Positions 7,109-12,215 of a DNA stretch of 12,215 nt are shown here, in pieces. The DNA is from Propionibacteriaceae bacterium (GTDB lineage: Bacteria; Actinomycetota; Actinomycetes; Propionibacteriales; Propionibacteriaceae), in the NCBI GenBank assembly GCA_030538175.1, contig JAUNUL010000004.1, forward strand, positions 1 to 12,215, given 5' to 3'. A program made the translations under genes and the position numbers. The notes below the pieces were generated by a model, which was not told where the DNA came from, ran no database searches, and worked only from the letters and a program-made list of their open reading frames with translations. Positions within the stretch are counted from its first letter, which is position 1. The number at the start of each line of letters is the position of its first letter.

Positions 7109-7124
7109 TCGTTGGGGGGGACCG

Positions 7125-7391
7125 GTGACCACACATCCCGGGGTGTCGGATCAGCCGCGCGTGACGGTGCTGACACGTGAGCGGTGTCACCTGTGCACCG
7201 AAGTGTTGGTGATCGTCCGGCGGGTGTGTGCCGACCTGGGCGTGGATTTGGTCGAGATCGATATTGACCTGCCGGGTCAGGAAAGCCTGCGGGAGGAGTA
7301 CACCGACCAAGTGCCCGTCACGTTCGTTGACGGCCGTCGGTTCGACTTCTGGCGGATCGATGAGGTACGCCTGCGCGAGGCCTTGGGCTGA
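7125..7391 (+). CDS. Glutaredoxin-like thioredoxin-fold protein (DUF836 type)
   Basis: An 88-residue protein with a short beta strand (VTVLTRE), a CHLC active site (C21 and C24, CxxC) at the start of the first helix, the EIDID strand near 47-51, a cis-proline candidate in QVPVTFVDG, and a C-terminal helix. This is the compact thioredoxin fold of the DUF836 glutaredoxin-like family, which mycobacteria also carry just before hemA (my recollection: Rv0508). A dithiol redox role is likely, but the partner is unknown. The start is GTG 7125, behind a run of seven Gs (7114-7120). In-frame GTGs at 7143 and 7161 are weaker choices. It is separated from rex by 72 bases that hold the Rex operator and promoter. 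Confidence 0.82.
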   Translation: MTTHPGVSDQPRVTVLTRERCHLCTEVLVIVRRVCADLGVDLVEIDIDLPGQESLREEYTDQVPVTFVDGRRFDFWRIDEVRLREALG

Positions 7392-7402
7392 CCCACGCAT
7401 GC

Positions 7403-7420
7403 TTGTGCATTTCTTCACAA
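7403..7420 (+). promoter_or_regulatory. Rex operator (ROP site)
   Basis: TTGTGCATTTCTTCACAA matches the Rex operator pattern TTGTGAAN4TTCACAA except for one base (C for A at 7408). The outer symmetry is longer: GCTTGTG at 7401-7407 mirrors CACAAGC at 7416-7422. It lies 44 bases before the rex start and overlaps the predicted -35 element and spacer. Rex without bound NADH should sit here and block its own operon, as shown for rex-hemACD in Streptomyces coelicolor. Confidence 0.88.
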
Positions 7421-7432
7421 GCGGACTAGGGT
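7403..7432 (+). promoter_or_regulatory. Predicted promoter of the rex-hemACDB operon
   Basis: TTGTGC (7403-7408) and TAGGGT (7427-7432) are 18 bases apart. Initiation would fall near 7439, leaving a leader of about 25 bases. The -35 hexamer is part of the Rex operator, so binding of repressor and of RNA polymerase would exclude each other. The hexamers match consensus only partly. Confidence 0.5.
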
Positions 7433-7433
7433 T

Positions 7434-7456
7434 GGCCTCCCAGAGATCAGGAGGCC
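7434..7456 (+). promoter_or_regulatory. Perfect inverted repeat covering the rex ribosome binding site
   Basis: GGCCTCC (7434-7440) and GGAGGCC (7450-7456) form a 7-bp stem with a 9-base loop. The right arm contains nearly all of the Shine-Dalgarno AGGAGG (7449-7454), which is 9 bases before the rex ATG. A transcript entering from the glutaredoxin gene would fold and hide this site. One starting near 7439 would lack most of the left arm and leave it open. Confidence 0.55.
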
Positions 7457-7463
7457 GGTCGTC

Positions 7464-8159
7464 ATGGGCGGAGAAGAGCCTCGCGAGCCGCGCGCGGAAT
7501 TGCCGGCGGCCACCGTTGAACGCCTGGCCACCTATCTGGGGGTGCTGAACACCCTCGACGCGCGAGGGGTGGCCACCGTTTCCTCCGGTGAACTCGCCTC
7601 GGCATCGGGGGTGAATCCAGCCCAGTTGCGCAAGGACTTGTCCCATCTCGGCAGTTATGGCATCCGCGGTGTCGGCTATGACGTGCCCAGCCTGCGCTTC
7701 CATCTGGACCAGAACATCGGCTCGGCCGAGGACTGGCAGGTCATCATCGTCGGGGTCGGCAACCTGGGGCGAGCGCTGGTCAACCACTCGGGCTTCTCAT
7801 CCCGTGGCTTCCGGGTCGTTGCACTGTTCGATGCTGACCCCGCCGCGCTCGGCCAGATCGTCGAAGGCCACCGGATCCATGCGATGACTGAACTTGCCAC
7901 GGTCGTGACCGAATCACGAGCAACGATCGGTGTCATCGCCACCCCGGCGGATGCGGCCCAGGCGGTGGCCGAACAGTTGGTGGCCGCCGGGGTCGGGTGC
8001 CTGCTCAACTTCGCGGCCACGGGTCTGGAACTGCCGTCCGGCATTACCGTCCGCAGGGTCGACCTGGGTTCCGAATTGCAGATTCTGGCGTACCATCGAC
8101 AGCGGTCACTCGCCGACGCCGCCCGAACAGACGTGCAGGTGTCGATGCTGGGGGACTGA
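7464..8159 (+). CDS. rex: Redox-sensing transcriptional repressor Rex
   Basis: A 231-residue repressor. The N-terminal winged helix (about 15-78) contains the DNA-recognition block LRKDLSHLGSYGIRGVGYDV at 55-74, nearly invariant in Rex proteins. The Rossmann domain carries the NADH-binding VGVGNLGRAL at 96-105, an acidic strand end (D123 in LFDADP) and a C-terminal domain-swapping helix near 205-222. Rex binds its operators when NADH/NAD+ is low and lets go when NADH rises, linking respiration genes to redox state. ATG 7464 has the strong AGGAGG 9 bases upstream. hemA starts 45 bases after the stop. The operator in front of the gene and the hem genes behind it reproduce the S. coelicolor rex-hemACD arrangement, so autoregulation is a safe inference. 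Confidence 0.96.
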   Translation: MGGEEPREPRAELPAATVERLATYLGVLNTLDARGVATVSSGELASASGVNPAQLRKDLSHLGSYGIRGVGYDVPSLRFHLDQNIGSAEDWQVIIVGVGNLGRALVNHSGFSSRGFRVVALFDADPAALGQIVEGHRIHAMTELATVVTESRATIGVIATPADAAQAVAEQLVAAGVGCLLNFAATGLELPSGITVRRVDLGSELQILAYHRQRSLADAARTDVQVSMLGD

Positions 8160-8204
8160 CGGCCGCGTCCAGCGGGCGACATCGCTATGGAGGTGGACAG
8201 GTCT

Positions 8205-9500
8205 GTGAGCATCCTGGTTGTGAGCGTGTCCCACAAGACCGCTTCCATGGACTTGCTGGCCAGACTCACCCTCCCCGCCGACATGACCAGCAAGATGCTG
8301 ACCTCCCTGGTGGAATCCGAACACGTGGCGGAGGCAGTGGTGCTGTCCACGTGCAACCGCACCGAGATATATGCCTCGGTCACCCGGTTCCACGGTGGGC
8401 TGCAGGCACTGACCGAGACGGTCGAGCGGATCGCCGGGGTCAGCGTCGAGACCCTGCAGGACAACTGCGCGGTCTTCTATGACGAGGCAGCGGTCAGCCA
8501 TTGTTTCTCGGTGGCCTCCGGTCTTGACTCCATGGTCCGTGGCGAGCACCAGATCCTCGGCCAGGTGCGCCAGTCGTTCAAACAAGCCCAGGAAGAGGGC
8601 GCTGTCGGCACCGCACTCAACGCGTTGTTCCAGCAGGCCCTGCGGGTGGCCAAGCGCGTGCAGACCGAGACCGCGGCTGGCACGGCGGGGCGTTCGCTGG
8701 TGACCGCTTCGCTCGCCGAGCTGGCCGACCGCGGCATCGAGGTGGGCGGTCTGCGCGCCCTCGTGGTGGGCGCGGGTTCCATGGCCGCGCTGGCGGCCCA
8801 CACCCTGAATGATCGAGGCGCTGCGGTGACGCTGGTCAACCGGACGCTCGCCAAGGCCGACCGGCTCGCCGACGCGGTCGGTGGCACCGCGCGGCCCCTC
8901 GAGGAACTCGTCGACGCACTCGACAACGCCGATGTCGTGGTCACCTGCACCGGTGCCCGCGGGCTGCGACTCACCGCCGACGACCTGCGCCACACCCCGG
9001 TCCGGGGTGTGATCGATCTGGCCCTGCCGGCCGACGTTGCCGATGAGGTCGGGGAACTCGCAGGGGTCGAGCTGGTGAACCTTGACGTTCTGGCCCGCCT
9101 CGTCCATGGCAGCGACGGTGGTGTCGCCGACGGTCTTGGTGCTGGCGCGGCAGAGATCGCGGAGGCGGAAGCGGTCGTCGCGGCGGAGGTCCGGGATTTC
9201 CTCGGCCTGCGCCGGGCAGCGGCCGTGGCCCCGACCGTGGTGGCGCTGCGCTCGATGGCCCAGGACGTGATGACCGGGGAACTGGCCCGGTTGAACGCCC
9301 GCCTGCCCCACCTGGCGGACAAGGACCGGCTGGAGATCCAGTCCGCCATTCACCGGGTGGTCGAGAAGCTGCTCCACCAGCCGACCGTGCGGGTCAAACA
9401 GCTCGCCGCGATGCCGGACAGTCCGGACTATGCGGCGGCGCTGCGTGAGCTGTTCGCCCTCGACGCGGCCGCGATCGACGTGGTCACCCAGCAGCGATGA
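8205..9500 (+). CDS. hemA: Glutamyl-tRNA reductase
   Basis: A 431-residue enzyme that reduces glutamyl-tRNA(Glu) with NADPH to glutamate-1-semialdehyde, the first committed step of C5-pathway tetrapyrrole synthesis. The catalytic cysteine is C50 in STCNRTEIYA. The substrate-pocket block SGLDSMVRGEHQILGQVR spans 105-122, and the NADPH-binding VGAGSMAALA begins near 188. The C-terminal region (about 310-410) is the helical dimerisation domain. The start is taken as GTG 8205, because GGAGGT (8189-8194) lies about 10 bases upstream and the protein then begins MSILVVSVSH as relatives do. ATG 8187 would add six residues and has no Shine-Dalgarno sequence. The stop overlaps the hemC start as ATGA. 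Rex control is expected through the operon promoter. Confidence 0.95.
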   Translation: MSILVVSVSHKTASMDLLARLTLPADMTSKMLTSLVESEHVAEAVVLSTCNRTEIYASVTRFHGGLQALTETVERIAGVSVETLQDNCAVFYDEAAVSHCFSVASGLDSMVRGEHQILGQVRQSFKQAQEEGAVGTALNALFQQALRVAKRVQTETAAGTAGRSLVTASLAELADRGIEVGGLRALVVGAGSMAALAAHTLNDRGAAVTLVNRTLAKADRLADAVGGTARPLEELVDALDNADVVVTCTGARGLRLTADDLRHTPVRGVIDLALPADVADEVGELAGVELVNLDVLARLVHGSDGGVADGLGAGAAEIAEAEAVVAAEVRDFLGLRRAAAVAPTVVALRSMAQDVMTGELARLNARLPHLADKDRLEIQSAIHRVVEKLLHQPTVRVKQLAAMPDSPDYAAALRELFALDAAAIDVVTQQR

Positions 9501-10498
9501 GCGCCGCACCCCGGCTCCGGATCGGAGCCCGACGATCCCCACTCGCCGTGGCCCAGGCCCGGTGGGTGCTCGACCTGCTGACCGATCTCGGTGCGGACTG
9601 TGAGCTCGTCGGCATTGATACCCAGGGTGACACCGATCGCCGCCACCTCACCGAGATCGGTGGGACCGGTGTCTTCGCGATGGCGGTGCGGGCCGCCCTG
9701 CTCGATGGTTCGATCGATGTGGCGGTGCACTCCATGAAGGACCTGCCGACCGCGCCGGCCCCCGGTCTCGAGATCGCGGCGGTTCCTGAACGCGAGGACC
9801 CGCGAGACGTCCTGGTGGGCGTACGCCTGGCTGACGTCACCGATGGCATGGTGATTGGCACCGGGTCCCCGCGCCGCGAAACGCAACTGGAGGCGTACGC
9901 CGCGCAACGCGGCATCCGTCTCGATATCCGGCCGATCCGTGGCAATGTTGACCGTCGCCTCGATCTGGTCCGCAGCGGGGAGCTGGACGCGACCCTGCTG
10001 GCGGCAGCCGGGCTCACCCGCCTCGGCCGGCTGGCCACCCTCGACCTGCCCCACGAACTGCTGGAGCGCGACGTCATGCTGCCCGCCGCGGCCCAGGGAG
10101 CGCTCGCGGTGGAGATCGCGGATCCCGCCCGGCCGGGCGTACGCGACATCGTTGCCCAACTGGACCACGCGCCCACCCGTGCCCGTGTGCAGGCGGAACG
10201 GCGATTCCTGCGCGTGCTCGAGGCCGGTTGTCTGGCTCCGGTGGGGGTGCTTGCAGATGTGAGGGACGGTCATGATAACGGCCCCGATTTGACTATGGCG
10301 GCAGTTGTTGGCAGAACGTTGGCTAGCACTTCCGTTGCGGAAGGTTCTGACGGCCCGCTGGTGCGGGTGTCGGGAACTGCTGCGATGGAGCAGGCGGCTG
10401 AGTTGGGTGAGCAGCTGGCCCGCTCGGTGCTGAGACGAATCGATGACGATCAAGCCAGTGGGCCCCGGCCGGGACCACGCGGACCAGAACGCGAGTGA
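9497..10498 (+). CDS. hemC: Porphobilinogen deaminase (hydroxymethylbilane synthase)
   Basis: A 333-residue enzyme that links four porphobilinogen units into hydroxymethylbilane. The dipyrromethane cofactor attaches to C245 in LEAGCLAPVG. The catalytic aspartate is D82 in HSMKDLPT, and the substrate-binding arginines lie in GTGSPRRE (121-128) and IRGNVDRR (147-154). The N-terminal LRIGARRSPLAVAQA is diagnostic. The ATG at 9497 overlaps the hemA stop by four bases, so translation is coupled. The C-terminal domain from about residue 252 has noticeably less GC-rich codon choice than the rest. The final 20 or so residues are Pro/Arg/Gly-rich and probably unstructured; this DNA may also encode the start of the next protein in another frame. 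Confidence 0.95.
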   Translation: MSAAPRLRIGARRSPLAVAQARWVLDLLTDLGADCELVGIDTQGDTDRRHLTEIGGTGVFAMAVRAALLDGSIDVAVHSMKDLPTAPAPGLEIAAVPEREDPRDVLVGVRLADVTDGMVIGTGSPRRETQLEAYAAQRGIRLDIRPIRGNVDRRLDLVRSGELDATLLAAAGLTRLGRLATLDLPHELLERDVMLPAAAQGALAVEIADPARPGVRDIVAQLDHAPTRARVQAERRFLRVLEAGCLAPVGVLADVRDGHDNGPDLTMAAVVGRTLASTSVAEGSDGPLVRVSGTAAMEQAAELGEQLARSVLRRIDDDQASGPRPGPRGPERE

Positions 10499-10502
10499 TC
10501 AC

Positions 10503-12164
10503 GTGACCACAACCAGTTCCTCCCAGCCCGCTGAGAACCTCGCTTCGCATCCCATCGCCATGGCACGCGGCCGGGTGATCTTCGTGGGGACCGGGCCGGG
10601 GGATCCGGATCTGCTGACGCTGGGTGCGGTCGCGGCAATGGGTGAGGCGACGGCCGTCATCCTCGATCGGGACATGCTCCGGTCGGTCATCGATCACCCC
10701 GCCGTGACAATCCCGGCCGATGCTGAGGTGCTGTCCCTGCCGACGCAGCCCAGCGGCAAGATGCTGCCGCCGGCGCAGCGGGCGAAGCAGGTGCTGAAGT
10801 ACGCGACGGCGGGTGCCCGGGTCGTCCGGCTCGTGGCGGGCGATCCGTTCATGGACTCCGCGGTGGCCGATGAGGCTGCGGCCTGCGTCCGGGGCGGCAT
10901 CGACTTCGAGGTGGTGCCGGGGGTCTCGGCGCTGACCGCGGTGCCGGAATATGCAGGTATCTCGCTGGCCAACGCCGGCGGACTGCACTTCGTCTCCGCG
11001 ACCGAACGGATCGTGAAGTCCCAGGCCGCCCAATGGGCCACCCAGGGCACCCTGGTCATTTCCACCCGTGCCGGCCTGTTGGCCGACGCCATCGAGGCGG
11101 CTCGGGCCTCGGGGCGACCCGACGACGATTCGACTCTGGTGACCTATTTCGGTGGCTCCACCGAGCAGCACACGCTCGCGGCGAGCCTCGGCGACATCAC
11201 TGCCGCCGTGCAGTCCCGGGAGGTTGACGGCGAGATCGATCCCGAGGAGCCGGTGCACCTGATGATCGGTCCCGCGGTCGAGCAGCGCGACGATTTGTCG
11301 TGGTATGAAACGAAGCCCCTGTTCGGCTGGCGCGTGCTGATCCCGCGGACCAAGGACCAGGCCGGCCCCATGACGAACCGCCTGCGCACCTATGGCGCAC
11401 ACTCCGAGGAAGTGCCGACCATCTCGGTCGAGCCCCCGCGCAGCCCGCAGCAGATCGACAAGGCGATCCGTGGGCTGGTCGAGGGTCGCTATGAGTGGGT
11501 GGCGTTCACGTCGGTGAATGCGGTCAAGGCCGTGCGCGAAAAGCTCGAGGACTATGGCCTGGATGCCCGTGCGCTGTCCGGGCTCAAGGTCGCCGCGGTC
11601 GGCAAGGTCACCGCCGGGGCGCTGCGTGACTGGGGCATCGAACCGGAACTCGTGCCGACGGGCGAGCAGTCGGCAGCCGGGCTGGCTGCCGAGTGGCCGC
11701 CCTATGACGAGCTGCTCGACCCCATCAACCGGGTCTTCCTGCCCCGCGCCGATATCGCCACCGAGACCCTATCGGCTGGGCTGGCGAAGCTCGGGTGGAT
11801 CGTCGAGGACGTCACCGCCTATCGGACCGTGCGCGCGGCCCCGCCGCCCGCCCCGACCCGGGAAGCGATCAAGACCGGCCAGTTCGATGCGGTGGTGTTC
11901 ACCTCCTCATCGACGGTGCGCAACCTGGTCGGCATCGCCGGCAAGCCGCATGCCACCACCGTGATCGCCGTCATCGGTCCGGCCACGGCCCGGACCTGTG
12001 AGGAGCACGGTCTGCGCGTCGATGTCATGGCATCGAGTCCGGGTGCGCTCGAGCTGGCCGACGCCCTGGCCGCGTTCGCCGCCGAGCGCCGTGACGCGCT
12101 GATCGCGGCGGGGGACAAAGTGCTCAAGCCGTCGCAGTTGCGTCGCACGAGCAGGCGGCGCTGA
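10503..12164 (+). CDS. hemD: Fused uroporphyrinogen-III C-methyltransferase-like / uroporphyrinogen III synthase
   Basis: A 553-residue two-domain protein (numbering from GTG 10503). Residues about 22-258 resemble the CobA/CysG methyltransferase: VGTGPGDPDLLT at 28-39, VVRLVAGDP near 107-115 and VVPGVSALTAVPEYAG at 137-152. Residues about 272-535 are uroporphyrinogen III synthase, with WRVLIPRTKDQAG (276-288), FTSVNAV (335-341), PRADIATETL (414-423), VTAYRTV (437-443) and FTSSSTVRNL (466-475). The synthase closes and inverts ring D of hydroxymethylbilane to give uroporphyrinogen III. The methyltransferase half lacks the usual VRLKGGDP lysine, so its activity is uncertain. The start is uncertain: GTG 10503 lies 4 bases after hemC, while ATG 10443 would overlap hemC by 56 bases. 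The C terminus ends in the basic RRTSRRR. Confidence 0.92.
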   Translation: MTTTSSSQPAENLASHPIAMARGRVIFVGTGPGDPDLLTLGAVAAMGEATAVILDRDMLRSVIDHPAVTIPADAEVLSLPTQPSGKMLPPAQRAKQVLKYATAGARVVRLVAGDPFMDSAVADEAAACVRGGIDFEVVPGVSALTAVPEYAGISLANAGGLHFVSATERIVKSQAAQWATQGTLVISTRAGLLADAIEAARASGRPDDDSTLVTYFGGSTEQHTLAASLGDITAAVQSREVDGEIDPEEPVHLMIGPAVEQRDDLSWYETKPLFGWRVLIPRTKDQAGPMTNRLRTYGAHSEEVPTISVEPPRSPQQIDKAIRGLVEGRYEWVAFTSVNAVKAVREKLEDYGLDARALSGLKVAAVGKVTAGALRDWGIEPELVPTGEQSAAGLAAEWPPYDELLDPINRVFLPRADIATETLSAGLAKLGWIVEDVTAYRTVRAAPPPAPTREAIKTGQFDAVVFTSSSTVRNLVGIAGKPHATTVIAVIGPATARTCEEHGLRVDVMASSPGALELADALAAFAAERRDALIAAGDKVLKPSQLRRTSRRR

Positions 12165-12215
12165 ATGTCGGGGTTCCCCGGCGTACGCCCGCGGCGGCTA
12201 CGTGCCCTGCCCGCC
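12165..12215 (+). CDS. hemB: Porphobilinogen synthase (delta-aminolevulinate dehydratase), 5' fragment cut by the window edge
   Basis: The ATG at 12165 follows the hemD stop directly (TGAATG). The 17 codons visible encode MSGFPGVRPRRLRALPA, which fits the start of HemB proteins (a short Phe-Pro segment, then RPRRLR and a small hydrophobic stretch). Gene order also predicts hemB here. The enzyme condenses two aminolevulinate molecules into porphobilinogen, the HemC substrate. The active site lies beyond the window, so the call rests on the N-terminal match and context. Confidence 0.8.
   Translation, partial: MSGFPGVRPRRLRALPA

Noticed and set aside
7114..7120. Run of seven Gs before the glutaredoxin-like gene as a phase-variable tract
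   Set aside because: Seven bases is short for slippage. It lies in the ribosome binding region, and simple Shine-Dalgarno use explains it.
5237..7132. 631-codon minus-strand open frame opposite the AMP ligase
   Set aside because: Low-complexity translation without motifs, covering two well-supported genes. Long antisense frames are usual at this GC content.
10495..10506. Overlapping GTGATCAC and TCACGTGA palindromes at the hemC-hemD junction as an operator
   Set aside because: Short, inside or beside coding sequence, not Rex-like, and no repeat elsewhere in the window was noticed.

Overview
The window is GC-rich (roughly two thirds G+C by eye) and densely packed. It looks like an actinobacterial chromosome, most likely one of the Propionibacteriales or a relative. 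The evidence is the set of conserved blocks: a 33-residue bS22 (AURKAIP1/COX24-like) ribosomal protein gene followed by a galE2-like epimerase and an acyltransferase, and a rex-hemA-hemC-hemD-hemB run with the actinobacterial SUMT/uroporphyrinogen III synthase fusion. The taxonomic placement is inference. No mobile element, phage gene, tRNA, rRNA or CRISPR array was seen, so this is core-genome territory.

Layout, left to right. Bases 1-39 are the end of a leader with two mutually exclusive hairpins, the second covering the ribosome binding site of a TerC-family membrane protein (40-1257). An AcuC-type deacetylase of the histone deacetylase fold follows (1329-2471). A sigma-70-like promoter and a hairpin-bearing 5' leader then precede a + strand operon of bS22 (2590-2691), an atypical SDR epimerase (2709-3767) and a PlsC/MGAT-like acyltransferase (3760-4770). 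A HAD-IB phosphatase on the minus strand (4789-5547) converges on the acyltransferase and diverges from an acyl-CoA synthetase-like AMP-forming ligase (5621-7108). The 73-base divergent gap has no clear Shine-Dalgarno sequence for either gene, so one or both may be leaderless. A small CxxC glutaredoxin-like gene (7125-7391) sits just before rex.

The right half is the redox-controlled tetrapyrrole operon: rex (7464-8159), hemA (8205-9500), hemC (9497-10498), fused cobA/hemD (10503-12164) and the first 17 codons of hemB, cut by the window edge. A clear Rex operator (7403-7420) covers the -35 side of the promoter. The simplest reading is that Rex senses NADH/NAD+ and switches its own gene together with the enzymes from glutamyl-tRNA to uroporphyrinogen III. 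The start of rex carries a perfect 7-bp inverted repeat over the Shine-Dalgarno sequence. Its left arm spans the predicted transcription start, so read-through transcripts but not promoter-initiated ones could be translationally masked.

I found no clear undescribed multi-gene system. The points most worth a second look are RNA and regulatory ones (the terC leader, the rex leader, the divergent leaderless pair), an SDR lacking the usual catalytic Tyr, and two compositional oddities: a repeated GGCGTACGCC palindrome, and strong use of TAT over TAC for tyrosine with CTAC rare. Counts were made by hand.
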